This document shows, in pieces, positions 12,301-26,600 of a stretch of DNA of 64,000 nucleotides. Position numbers and translations under genes: made by a program. Below the pieces are notes generated by a model. It had not been told where the DNA came from. It ran no database searches and saw nothing but the letters and a program-made list of their open reading frames with translations. Origin of the DNA: Macropodus opercularis (lineage: Eukaryota > Chordata > Actinopteri > Anabantiformes > Osphronemidae). The stretch spans positions 4,409,501 to 4,473,500 of the forward strand of contig CM061100.1 of the NCBI GenBank assembly GCA_030770545.1. Direction: 5' to 3'. The first letter of the stretch is position 1. Each line of letters begins with the position of its first letter.

Positions 12301-15300
12301 CAGCACATCTACGTTTCTGTTTCCAGACAAGGGCTCCTCTTTAATCTCTTCTATAGATATCCCCTACGTTTGTGCACAGTTTAACATCTCGGAGAATAAT
12401 TGGTAGGATGGCAGCTGTGTTTTCGGTATCACAGCGAGGGCAGCGCTACCACCTATAGTCAGAGCCAAAGTTTAACAGTGATGCTTCCTGTCAGTCCTGA
12501 TGGGATCCCATTAGCAGGCAGCAGATGCTTCTGTTCTCTGTGCGCCACACAACATGTTTATTCACCAAAAGCTCTCCTCTTCTGTTTGTGCCTGCAAATT
12601 TACAATACTATATTTCTCCACAGCAGCCATGTGTCAGATGTTAGTCAGGTTACTTGAGATATGAGACTGTTGCGTTTACCCCATATTCAGTAATCCAACC
12701 AATAATTCATCCATACATCCCCTGCAACAGCGCATGCGCATTAATAATGCTCTCAGTTGAATTTTCACAGTCAAGAAGCTGAAGCGTTGAACTATAGTTT
12801 GGATCTTTTTCCATGAACCATCTCCGCCCGTTCGCTTCAATATCCAGCGATTAGTCACTACCCGCTGGTTTGCTCTCAGAGTTGCCATTAATTACACGTA
12901 GACACGATCGATTAACTTTTCCCCCCACCCGCTGCTTCTAACCGTCCACATGCAATGCAACATGTTTTCCGAAGCCATACCTACACTGAACGCATCACAT
13001 TCCCTCCACACTGTCTGACGCTGGGGATTTTACGCATTCAACCACAAGCGCAGCGCCACAAAGTACCGGACCCACATCCACGACGTCACCTCGTCTGTTC
13101 CCGACCTGCCGAACGCCGATCTGTCAGTCATGCAGTCGCTCGACAACACAGCAAACAAACGAGCCACTAACCGGCAAACGTGCAGCTCACTTGTGAAATC
13201 GCGCACGTGAGTTTCTGCTTGGTCGGCGTGAAAGCTGCGTCGCGGTTCGAGGAGTGTCCCCAAGTTCTGCGCGTAAAAACGCGCAGCCCGGCTGATGAAG
13301 TGATGGACTAATCCGGGGAGAGACGCGAAGAGAACACATCGATGCGACGCAGTGGCCGCTGTGCGAGCAGGGCCGTGCAAAGCTGCCTTGAGGTCCCCTC
13401 CCCTCCCCACGCTCGAAAGACCGGACACTAAAAGGTTGATTAAGTGTAAGTTTTAGAAAATCAATCACTACTTCTGTGACACCTCATTTTTAAAAGGTCT
13501 CTCAACTCCACTGTTTAACAAAGCAATGAAACGTAAGGTAACATTGTTCTGGGGAGTAATTGTGTTGGTCACTTCCTGTGGATGCTGACACCTCTTCTGC
13601 AGTTTTTGAATTGGTTCCCTAAAAAGCCCCATTTACAGTGAAATTAAAACTCCTCGTGTAGGTTTCAGTGAATCAAATATAAATATAAATGCATAGTTTA
13701 AACATCATTCAATTCTACATGTGTCTACTAACTACATTTTTTTCGCATTGGCTGTGTTGTATTATTCTCCACCAGACAATTCTCAGCCTTCTTGAGGTGG
13801 GGCTGACACCATGCTTAAAAACCCCCACAATCGTTGCCTTTCAAACCAGACCAGTCCTTGCAGGAATTGCACCGGCGGGAGCACTGATAGCGTGACTGTA
13901 CCTGAAGAAAAGACCGTTCCTGTGATTCACCATGCCCCAGCACACAGACGACGGCTAGCGGTGGAGATGGCACACAGACAGGATTCCTTTTTCATGGTGA
14001 GACTGGAAATGTAATCCTGAATGACAGTACTCGCTGCAGTGTAGCATACAGTGTATTAAAATGACAGTTCAGTTTACCTTGTGCTTCTTTTATATAGGAA
14101 ATACTTTAACTGCATCATTCTGCAAGAGAACTACAGGTAGAGGTTTCGAGGTTGGACTCAACACTAAATACGTTTTAAAAAACGCTTAACAGAATATGCT
14201 GTTTTATAAGATAAAGCACATTTGTACAAGTGAGAAGTTGCTCCTCAAACAAAACCACTCAGTGACGGCTCTCTATTATTTGTTTCCCTCTGTAATTACC
14301 ATCTGAGTTGCAAGCAGCTAATTACTGTTCATTCCAGTTGTGACCACTGGCTTTAATATGTGGCCAGACCCAGCTGCAGACTAGCGTTTAACTAATACTT
14401 CAAAACAGGTGGGAGACACAACAAAGGATCCCACTGTGCTGTAATTGCTCACAAATACCTGGAGCCCCCATACACTTCACTTCCAGAGCCACGTACAATA
14501 GCTGGGTCATCAAAGCATATAGAAAAAGACATTCTGACAAATGTGCTTTTTCTCATTTTTGCATATTGAATACAATATAACCTGGCTACAGCGTCATATT
14601 TAACAGACAGATGTGAGAATACGATTGATTTTTTCAGTCAAATCGTAACCAAATGTGGAAAATATTTTCTGGGAAACTCGTCCCAGACTTTAATTGTGCT
14701 CTTTGCCAAGTAGAGGAAGCAGCTGCTGCTACTGGCCCACAAAACAACGCAGGCACTATAACTAGCTTGTTTAGCTTTAAATGACAAAACTATGTGTCAC
14801 GGTTCTCCCTGTGTGTGTACAGTGGGATATTAAATGACTGCATCTTTTGTCTGCGAAGAGAACCTCCTTGTTTGCATGCAGGGGCAAGTTGACATTTAAT
14901 ATCGTGTCTAATCATAGTCTTCCTAGACGTCCGCGCATCATAAATACCTCCAGCAGAAAAGGAAGTAATTCACGAAGTGACAAGCCACACTACTTGAAAG
15001 AATTCATTTGGAATGAAAGTGGAAACGGACACAGACGTTGTTCCCTGGTTTCATGTTGACAGAGTCTGTTTCATTCATGAGTGAATAATCATCCCCTACA
15101 GATGATCTAATCTCTCTACAAAGGGTGGCTGTTACAACACAGACGGCTGTAGTAATGATATCAACGCACACCCAGGGAAATGCATGTACATGTGTAGTGA
15201 GGATGTAGAGAGAGTACGTATGCAACAAGCTATCAGGTCCAAAATCCTCAGATGATATAGTTGTTATTATTACCTGGATGTGACGATAGTGAATCAGATA

Positions 15301-17610
15301 CTCCGTACTGTGGTACTCTATGAAGCGCCTGATGAGCCACCTCCATGCCTCTCCTGTCCCTGGCAGTCCCGAAGAGAAGCTTCCTGAATGGGTTACACAG
15401 TCCTGGCTGACTGGGTTAACTTGAGGACGGGAGTTCCTCATTGGAGGAGCTGCTCCGCCAGTTTTTGGCCTGGCTCAGAATGAGTGAGTGAGCACAGCTG
15501 AGAGGGTGTGAAAGAGAAATGGAACGAGGGGAGGGAGGTGAAGTTTGAAGAGGGGGTTGGGGAGTACGCACACACACACACACGCACTCAGTTCACTTAA
15601 GCACTGTAATGGGAACAATAGGGAAATCTCTCTGAAGCCTTGGTTCTACAAAAAGGCCATTGGTTTGACGCAGGGCACACATGGAAGTAAAAAAGTACAA
15701 AAGAACTAAAAACTGTGTTAAACCTTAAACTGAGAGAGATAGAAAGTGGCTTTATAACTAAATAGTATGTGTATCTTTTTAATTTCTTAAATTAAAGGGA
15801 TCTGTTGTGGCTTCTGTAAGCTTTTACTTTGTAAAGTGCCTTGAGATGACATTGTTCTGAATTGGCACAATATAAATAAACTGAATTGAATCTACAATCT
15901 GAAGACATCGGCTCAGAAGATGACAACATGCTCTTATCTATCCTACCTGTCATATCATGAAGGTTGAGTTTGTTGGGACCAAAAATCCGAAATCAAATCT
16001 ATAATGTGAAAGCCTACAACATATACATTTGTCTCCTGTGTTCGCAGAGGCTGTTTCTCTGCATCTATATATCTACACCGGGTGTCCTGTGTCACCTATC
16101 CCCGTAAGGTATTGATGGCTAAGGCTCTTTATGGCGTCACGGTGGTCCCTTCCTGTCAATAGACATAACACTAGCCTCTATCTGAGTTCCCAAAAAATGT
16201 CGAGAACACAGACTCCAGTGTTTCGTTAGCTATCATTTTCCATCTGATGCTGAATGAGTAACAGCGTGAATAGGAGAAGGCAGGTCAAAGGGGGCAAGGA
16301 TTGTTTGCCTCTACTGTCAGTCTACCACATCGATAGGATCATGGTACCAAAAAAGAAAAATGATCCACCGATTTTAAATTCTCTGTATTCTTTGGTGCTG
16401 AACAGGATAACTTGACTCTGGGGTTGTGAAGCCACAACAAAGCAGAAAGTGAATAATTCTGCTGCTGTGAATTCCCTGAAATGAAAGGCGGCTGTTGAGC
16501 GAGGGCGAGCAGGAGTTTTAATGAGTTGTCATGAGGACAGTCGGGGAAGCGTCGGGTCAGTCCGTTCAGGGAGGTCACAGACCTGTCAAAGAGCCAGAGC
16601 TCTCCATTCTGATTTTACGCCAACTAAATAAAGAGTCACGTCTGTTTGTCCTGCCAAGGCAGCTATAAATATGCCATTATGTAAAGGGAATCAGGTTCAA
16701 CTTTAGGAAAGGGAAACACGACTCAGACTTGACCCACATGTGTGAAATGAACAAAAACGATTTTTACAAATGACAGACATGTGTTGGAGCTACAGTCTAT
16801 GCAGCTTTTTCTTCTAGTGTGTCAGTGACAAAGACAAAAAGAATCACCTTTTAAACTTTGATGTTTATGTACGCTTTCATGTAGTTTTGAGTTTCTTTAG
16901 GATTCGCTGAAACAAACACCACTGGCTGCCTTGAGGGAAGGACATTTGAGTCGCCCTAAAATAAGATCTTTTTGCTTTGGGAATGGCTGCAAGGACAAAA
17001 GGCATTAATGGAAGATGTGAGCCATTAGTTTAAAACCACAGACGTCCTATCAAACATCTCTTTAAACTATTCTCGACAACCTGCTGAGGTTTGTTAAAAT
17101 ACCGGAGTCGTTGTGCGTGGAGCGTGTACACCTCTGACATCTTGCTGACATTCGGTGAGAGTCGGCAGCTGTTGTCACTTAAACACTTACACGCAACGTT
17201 CGGAGGCTGAAACATTACAGAGATACAAGCTGAGTGATACTTCTGGAATAGTGCGATTTATGATGAAAAAAAACCTCTGATGTCAGCTTAATGATCGTTT
17301 TAACGCAGTCTGAGCCTGGTTTCATGCTTTTATGCAACTAATGTGCTTTTGAGTTTTTGTGTAAGTAGCGTGTCGGTCTATGTCCTTATTATGGTTCAGC
17401 CTGTGCAGCACATTGCAGCGCACAGTGTGTGTGTGTGCGACGCTATGTAAACATACAAGTATCCCACTGTGATGGATTACCAACAACAGTACGTGAAAGC
17501 TGTGACTGCACGGCCTGCATGCCATGAATTCCTACAAAACAAATGCTCTCCCACCATGTTTGTCCAAATTAGTTTTGATTTGGTTGCAGGATGTTGTCAG
17601 TGCTAGGCCT

Positions 17611-17650
<40 letters not shown>

Positions 17651-20600
17651 GCAAAAAGGGATGTTACTTCTAAAACTAACACTTTTTCACTGTGACTGTT
17701 CAAGGACTCAAGGACTTCGTTTTATTTCTTATTTGGCAGATCACGCCATCCACGTCCATCTGCCTCTTTGTTTTCAAATGTTTTTGATTTTCCAGATTCC
17801 ATCTTAATTGCAAAGATTTATCAAATGTTAAGCATACAATACCAGTTATGTTGGAGGGGACATGTGGAGCCAAACTTCCTGGCACTCTGAGAAGAGACTG
17901 AACCATCTTTTATCCACAGCAAAGTACCTGTTGCTCTGCTCGCTAATACCTTCAAATATCACCTTTCAGCACTGATGAGGGCTTCAGGGCAGATGCACAC
18001 CTGCACGCCCTCCAGCAACAATTGGTAGCCGGAGTCAGCCTGGCCTTTGGGGAAGCTCTTTGATCGTTTCATCAAGGGTTATAGAAACCTGACTTCTGCT
18101 TTATTGTGACTAATTGGGGCAGAACAGCTTGCTGACTGTTTTTCCTCTGTGACTACTCTGTCCTTGTAGAAACAGGCCGTACCAGCCTGGCTGCCGCTTT
18201 ATTGTGACTAACTGTGACGGAGCAGCGCTGCCCCTGTAGCAACAAGGTGCATTTGAATCCTCACAGGAAATATAAAGAAAGAGCTCTTGACAACTGGGTA
18301 TTAAGAAAAATGCTTCTCGTGAGTTTCATTTGCCTGAAGTAACAACATTGTAAAAAGAATTCACTCTGGTTACGTGTCACAGAAACATTAATCAGCTGTT
18401 TCATTTACTAGATTGAATTTCGAGATTGAAGGACCTGAGAGGTGAACGCGATTCCAATAGAGACAGATATAAATCTTACCAACATCAATCATTATCTCAC
18501 ACAAACCTTCCTTACCACTTGATATTTCCCCCTAGTGATTGATGAGGTGGAACTTGGAATAAGAATAACTCCGTTTGCTTTTGTTCTTCTCTGCACATAC
18601 TGTAGACCTGCTGTAGACGCCCCGTCCAGCGATGTTGACGTCCGAGCGACAACGTCCATCAGCTTCAGCCAGATAAGCGCGCTTTCATTTTGACCATTGC
18701 AGCATCCCTGTCTACATTGTTGTCTGACAAAGCTCAGGCCTCAGAGGGCTGCAGTGCGGGGTCAAAGAAAAAGGATTGGTGGTGATGTAAGCGGAGAGAA
18801 AATGCTGATGATGAGGTTGGCTCATGGGGTGTTTGGAGCGTGCAGCGCGGAACTTTTGCTGATGTTGCTCGCTCAGTTCTCGAGGTTCAAACCTGGGCTA
18901 TAACACTGTGTGGAGCCCCAGCTTTTCAGATGGATTAATGTCATGTAGGATTATGAACAGCAGCTTATTTGTAGGTTGAGAAGCCTGAGCCAGCAAATAT
19001 TAAAATATATACCCTGCAAAAGTTAACATGATAAATGTCTGCTGCTCAGTTTAAACATTGTTTAGCTTTTTGGTTTTGTTGTGCTCTAGTTGGTCTAGTT
19101 TTCGGACTGTTTTCCTCATTTTGCTTTTTAGGTTCACATTTCAATCTTCTGCTGCTTTCACTGTTCTTCCTCACCTTTCAGAACAATTTTCTGAAATATA
19201 TATTAAGCCCCAGCATTGAAGTCATTCACTTCCTCTTTCCATCTGCTTCTTCCAACTGTTGCATGAGAACATCTTTACCAGGATGAATTTACAGGCAGCT
19301 GGGAGCAATAAATTCAAAAGTCTGTTCTGTTATCTGCCCTCAGCAGCCAACCCAAGTGAAATTCGACCCAGCGATGAGGATGCTCTGTTAACAAACCCTT
19401 TTCTTCTCCTGCCAAGATTTTTAAAGCAGCATACTGTGTAGTACAACAGAAACAGAGAAGCAAGACACAGTGATTACAATGCAACAGATTTTCTTTTTTT
19501 TACCATAGATGCTCTTTGCATCTGGCAACTGGAAAATGTAATGCAAGTGTAATTTGTTGGGTGGCACTGATCTGGTTACTTAGGTGCATTATCAAACTGG
19601 AATAAAGCTTTAGTTTATGATGCATGTAGTCATTGATGATACAAAAACTGAAAAGTACTGAGCACAAAGCAAAAGTATCATCCGAAGATCAATAGTCATT
19701 GCACTGCAGGGCTAAATGCTAACATCTACATGCTAACAAGGATGTTGGCCTCCAAAAATAATACGAGTCCTCCTTAAGGATTCATTAAAGTTATGAGAAT
19801 ATTTCTACTACAGTAGTTCAAATTCACCAAGACTGATTTTTGATCGAGGGCCCGTCAATTTCTGAAAACCGTCATTGTTTTATGAATGATGAGTTGCTGA
19901 CACGTTTCATAATAAACCAAGCTGGGCGGGGCAATCAAAAGAGAACAGACACCTTTCTGCAAATACAGTTACAGACTATAATGACAATAAATGACTCGGA
20001 CAAAGCCTTTCACAAACTGACATCACTAACAGCCGCTATTCACAGTCACAGAACATGCAGGAAAGTCAGGAAGACAAGCATCAAAATCAGTTTAGATGAA
20101 ATCACAGCTTCAAAGACTGTCAACGGTGACTTGTGGATGCCCATCTGCTGATACGATGAATGAACCCTCCGTGGAAAAGAGAGAGCAGTTTGAAGTTCAT
20201 TTGCAAATACCCCTGTGTCTTAAGTTAAAGGCAACTAAAGCTCAGTGAGAAGCCCTTCCACCCGTCCCCTCAGCCGTAACCGACACTAAACACAGAGCAG
20301 CTAATAATATCTCTGCCACAGTGAAACTGTCCAGACCAGATGCAAACGTGTTAGTATTCATTGCGGTTATGTAAAGACACAGACCTGGGTTGAAGTTGAG
20401 ATCCATGAGGTGCAGAGGAAGACGAGTCCCCTTCTGTGCTGAAGGTTGAGCGAGCAAAAGCCCCGCTGTCGCTTCTGAGCGCTGGCCCCCCAGTGCCACT
20501 TCTTCATCTGTTCTTGTTCTGTGCCACAGATAGATTTGCCTCCTTCTGCGTCTGTCAAAGCACAGACCACTGCACTAACTACCCTCCCTTTTATTTTCCC

Positions 20601-23600
20601 TCTCCTTCCTTTGCTTCTCCTCCACCTCATGCAAGACCTTTGCCTAGAACTTCATTTCGCTAAGTCAAAAGCCGGTCTGTCTGAGGCACCAATCAGCAGC
20701 ACTTAGGCAAGGTCAGGCTGAGGCTAGTCTGCCCCTCAGGAAGCCTTTCCCCCACGTATACTAATGTCAAAGGATCTGAAAAAGCAAAGAAAGCATATTT
20801 CAGAGGCACATGACAGAGGAGTGTAGGAGAATCGAGTGAGACAGCAAGCCGAAGACAAGATGGTGAGTCTGCTCGTCTCAGAAGGAAGTGAGAGGGGTGG
20901 AGTGGGAGCTGCTGGTGAAGGAAGGGGGGGTATCGTAAATCAAGAAGCCCTCCCCAGACCTGTGAATCTGGCGAACGAAGGAGGCACTCGGCCAAATGAC
21001 TCATCCACGGCTCTATAACTCTAGCTGTGCAGGGTCGACGAGGCTGCTGCTACCAGTGGCCAAGAAACCCAGATACTCTGTGGTCCTCAATAACCTAGGT
21101 TTTTTTATTTTACCACGCAAATACTTGTATGTGAAGCACTGGCCTCTACCTCTACCTACTGGCTTCAACAGGGTCCTGGGGAGACATCTAAATATTTATC
21201 CAGCGGTAGAGCAGTTTACATACCATGGGTCTGAAGATTCACGTCAAGTGTTCCCGTCAGACAGACATGTTTCACTTCACTGGAGGCCAAAACATGCCCT
21301 TTCTGAGACCTGGTCAACCTGATACATGTGGGGCTGGAGGGGTGGACGGGGCTAGAGTGGGAGTCTGGTCGTGGACGTTGGTATGTGACAAGTCAAATGC
21401 TGATCCGCTCGAGCCTGTTATGTAAGCATCCCAGCTTCCTGTCCTGTCCCTGTCTATGGCCCTCGGTGCACTTCCTCCGGAGGATCCCGCCGCCGCAGAC
21501 TCACACAGGAATAATGACGCACGAGCGCAAGACAGGAAGTCGTCGAACGGAGATTTTGGAATTCTTTCGACAATGAGGCGGATATTCAAAAAACAGCTGC
21601 TACTTCTGTACAAAATATATGAGGTTTATTGTTTGGGTGTGTTTCATGGGCAGGCAGCGCGTCCTACACACTATCTGCGCGTGTTGTTGTTACAGCTGCC
21701 ATATTTAATTTAGTGCTTGATCAGTCATGGCTTCATGAAAAATGGGCTTCATCATCCTCTGTGCAGTTTGAGTCATTATGTGGGCTCCCAGACCCTGGTT
21801 CCATCAATAAGAGACGCAAAACTGCTCAACGAGCTGAACGCTGATCAGCCTGCTCAAAAAAGTGGAGCAGTGAAATTGTCAAATCTTATCCACTTTTTCT
21901 GTTCGTTACTGATGTTCTTACCGTTTGACCACCATAAGACTGTGAACGCTCCTATGTGTGTGAACCCGCACTTCCACCAGCACCTCCTCCAAGATCCCAC
22001 GGGGAGCCCGGTCAGTGACCTTTTTCCTAATCCCACAATCACATGATGTCAGGGTAAACTCATCGTCTTTCAACTGTGAGAAGATAAAAAGATGCTGCCT
22101 CTGGAATGTCGGGAGCAGCAGGAGTCTGCATTGTTACCTTTAAATCCATTTGACAGTCAGCCAGAGTTTCCCTTCCAGGACCCTGACACAGGCTTCCAGG
22201 GAGTTTGAGTTGTTGGTGATCTGTTTGAGAACTAAATCCCCAAATTGCTTTGCTTCAAACATTTTCCAATACACTGGAGATGATTCTAACTTGACCACGT
22301 GACATTGAAGAGTCTTTTCTATCATGGTAGTCCAGCATTATCTGGATGGATTTCATTCCCGCCTCCGCGCTGTCTCAGCAACCTGCGCTAAATAACTTTT
22401 CTTAGACTTTTTCTGTTGGCGTTTCTGCTTCTGACTGTTTGTTACAGAACATCTTCCAACTATTTCCCCAGTCACTCCCTGCTGCTGCAAAGACATTTTG
22501 AGCTATGTTCTGCCTTTGCCTACTGAGACGCTGAGCAGTTTTCCAGAGCTCGATAAGGCAACACACCACCGTCCTCCACTGTTTCTGCTCCAACTCAAGC
22601 TTCTGCTATGGAAACTAAGCAGCAGCAGCTTTGTTGGCCGGGAAGAAAACTTTCATTAAGGATTTCCAGCTGGGTTCAGAGGCCCTTGTGTACTCACTGT
22701 GCTTTTCCAGAATTAGGGCACAGCATCACATTTTGCATTTACATTTTTACATTTTACCTCAAAAATGAACCTTGTGTTGCTCATCAAACTTACTATGAGT
22801 CACAGGGACCATTTCCTCTGTATCTCCCTATTATTATAGTATTATTATTGTGAAACATAGTGAGCACCATCTATTTCAAAATATCATGGTTTATAATTCC
22901 AGAGCCTGCGTTTTAGCGTGAGCTCAACATGAGCCGTAACAATCTCAAACACAAACATCTGCACTATGATGGGAAATGTTACCAATGAAGCCAGTAGGTG
23001 GCTCTGAAAACACCTTAATCGTGGTTTAGGGAAGGAATTTGTTGAATGAAAACCTAAAGTGTGGAGCAGACTTCGTGTCACTAGAACACGTATGTCCACT
23101 GTGCGGTGTCTGTCTTAGATGCTCATAAAGTCATACAGGCACCTACTCCCACAAGCTCAGGAGAAATGTGAACAGGATCACACTCCTCCAGGAGGCCAGT
23201 AGCTGCTGCACAGACACCAGTTTCCTGTCATATGCACATTAAATGCACATACAAAACATAGATGCACAAACACACACTGGTATAGAAATATAGTCATGAA
23301 AGGACAAGGAAGAGGAGAGAAGTTCAGCTTCTGACCTTTCTGAAAATGTCATATCACAAAGGGAAAAGAGGAGACTCACTGCTTCCCACAGGGTCTAAAA
23401 TGACAGACTGGTGGGAGGCATACCAATGAAGATGGCTGACACTTTTATATGCAAAAGCAGAATCTTGTCATCTCTGGGCTTCATCATTTCACCGCAACAA
23501 CATCCATAAAATCAATTTCCCAGCTTTCACTCCTAATACGTGGTCTGCTGCTCATGCTCCTCTTTGGATTTATGATCCGTTTGACTGTATGGACACTAAA

Positions 23601-26600
23601 CGTCCACCCGCTAATTGAATCAATACATCAAAACATGGGAGAGCTTGTTTGTCCCGTGTGTGAGATTTATTTCATCAAGCGTGTGTATGGATTGTTTCTA
23701 TATATTCTAGCTGTGTGCGCGCAGAGTAGGTCTCTAGTAGTAGGGGCTATTTCACTTATTGCTGTAAACCCGGGTGGGGCTGTATTTTGTAGTAATATTT
23801 AGTACGTATTTAATTTTCTTCCTCATTGCGATCAATCATAAACACAGCATCAATGTTGTGAATTGATAATTAGCCATGAAACAGCGCAGACGGCTTTGCA
23901 GGCTTCTCTCGGTTTATATCCTGAATCGTCTAATTGTGCATAGCACAGTGAAAATATCCCATGTTTTGATCCTTTGTTCTGGTGAGATGAGATTTCAAAT
24001 ACTTTACAGTGTATTTGTCCATCGTTGTGTATGTGTCCACCACTGAAAAGACATCTCAGACATGAATATCTGAGTAGAAGTACTGTGTAAACACAACACA
24101 TCAACAGAATTCATCTCTATATTTACTGCTGTCCTGCGTCTGGGTTAACACAAAGACACGCCAGCTTATTAGTAACCTCCAGGTTCCTCATAGTGAACAG
24201 TAAGGTGGTGTGTAGTCGTATCTGTCTTCACCCTACAATAGCGACCTCTGCTTTCCACTGGCATTCAGTCATTACTGTTTAATAAGAAGTGATTATACAG
24301 CACAGGTGAGATTAGCACGTTAGCACATTCCAGGACTGATCATAAAATGACAGTGTGTAATTTTTTTCGGTCTCAGATTTCTCATTAAGCAGAATAATCT
24401 CTAGTTGAGTCTCTAAAGATTTTCAAACACTTCTCTGATGTCTGGCTCTGATTTATTCCCACTGTTGCCTGCCTACACGTAACTGCACTGTAATTATCAT
24501 AACTCAATCGCACAGTATGAATAAAATATGCACCTCAATGACATATGACACTCATAAGTCACTGTAGACGGTGCCAAGGAGGATAATTATAACTGTATAT
24601 CAGACATACTGTACCTGTCAACCAGGTTCAGGATCATGATCAAGCAGCAGCCACAGACAAACTAAATTCAAAACTACAATCATAACAAACATAAGTTGCA
24701 TAAAGTGCAGGTGGAAACATAATAAAATCAAACTGTTTTTTTAGTTTTAATCTCCCAGGGTTTATTCTACACTGTAATTTCTACGTGAACCACGTGAGGG
24801 CACTGTTACATTTATTTAGACTTCCCTGCAGCACGTCCAGCTTAAGCTACAGCTTTAAGTCCGTGTTATCTCACCTCAGTTGAAGAAATGCCTGGATATT
24901 AACTTTATGGGCTATGAAAAACAGGAGCCACACAGAATTCTCCTCCTCTTCGGGTGTCAGAGATGTAAACAGCTTTAAAGCTTAGACATTCCACCTGCTC
25001 GCGGCAACATGATCCTCTCATTAAAGTAGGGACGGTGGCCTCTGGGGATTAGAAAGGTAATATTCCCATAATTCAGCAGCGACTTGCTGTGGCCTGACCA
25101 GGTACTCTCAGCAAGACAGAGCAAAAAGCCTGAGGGAGAGGCAAACAGAGAGCCTGACGTAAAAAATGATGGTCCGGCCAAAGCCTTGAGTTTATTAGAG
25201 CTTAGTGAATTAGGAGCACATCAGGAACACAGTGGGGTCTTGATATACTTTTCTAATAAGAATGGCCAAATGAATCATGTATTTATGCAGCTCTGACAGG
25301 TAACTAAATGACAAGTCTGCCATTTAATCTGCATTCAAAATGTACCCAGTTATAAAACATAGGTTCCCAGAGCTTAGAGCTCTGCCGTGTCCTGCAGCTG
25401 TGTTGACATCATACCTGTCATTCTTTGGAGGATTCAAATACATGAGATACAATTTCACACTCACCCTGAGTGGCAGGACGTTTTGATTGAAGTATGCGAC
25501 TTTTGTGAAGATGTAGTTTAACTCTGCTGGTGGTAAGTCCTCTTAAGAAGCAACTATTCCACATGGACAAGTATAGCTTGCAGGTGCATCCACATATGGT
25601 TCTGCAGAATATGAATTTTGCCAAACTGTAAAAGTTTACTGTACCACAAAGTTTGACAGCTGCACTCGTGCATCTTTGTTATGGTTCCCTTTCCTTTAGT
25701 CAGGCCCATGTCTGGGTTTGCTTGTTGTAACACGTCAGCGCGATGGAAGACAACATCACTGGACTGGTCTAGGTGAGCAGAACAAAAGCGCTGGTGTCTC
25801 TGTGCTGTAGCAGTGTGTGTCTCACAGACTGTTATGAATATGATCCTAGTCTAAATATTGATGGGGATGTGGTGAGGTGTCTCCCTTGTGCAGGTTTAAT
25901 GCACACATGATCCAGATGCAAGAGATGACAGCAGAGAGCACAAGACAACGTAAGGTGAGTTGTTATCACAAAGTCAAACTTCCCAGAAAGGATAAAAACA
26001 GTCAGACAGTGAATGTGTCCCCATCACGGATGTCCCGATGCTGGCAGTAAGCAGAAACCTGGCTCGTGCTCAAACCTCATCGCTGCCTTCAGAAGACAAC
26101 GGACATCTCAGTCCATGCATACTTCTTGATCCCCCACCCCCCCATCACTTCCCGTCTGTCTGCCTGCCGCAGACTGTCCATGTTGTGTTCAGGGCCACAT
26201 TTAGACCAGTGGAAGATGTGTGTTGTGTTTTCCTCTCATTTGCTTCTCTTAGAGCTCTTTATGTTCGCCCTCATAACAAGCAACGCTCTTTTTTTTTTTT
26301 TCTGCCACGATGCCGGCTGAGGAAAACACTTCAGACCTAAAGGCTGGTGGAAGTCCTGAGCTCTAACTTTCAAAGTCTCTTGCAGTAAACACGGGTCCAG
26401 TCACGGTCTGTGTGAGTAAGTTCACACCCATAACAAACTCAGCTGTTGATAGTGAATGAAGAACGTTTACTGTAGACACTGTGGTCAGAGTCAACTGAAC
26501 CTCCTGCAGTGACACTATACAGTAATTCTAAGTTGGGAAATATACCAAATAGAAGGTTGATCCATTCAATCGTGTGAATGCGAATTATTCATCCTCCAGG

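Noticed and set aside
15274..15441. Possible alternative first coding exon of arhgap24 (minus strand, CAG/GTAATA donor)
   Set aside because: It ends in phase 0, whereas the downstream exons at 11515 and 9224 need phase 1, so it could only be untranslated leader.
20385..20499. Minus-strand frame ending in a phase-1 GTCTGT donor, compatible with arhgap24 exons
   Set aside because: The donor is weak, there is no CpG enrichment and the peptide matches no known isoform.
22140..22325. 61-codon minus-strand frame with protein-like composition
   Set aside because: No family is recognised, no splice partners are evident, and frames this long are expected by chance.
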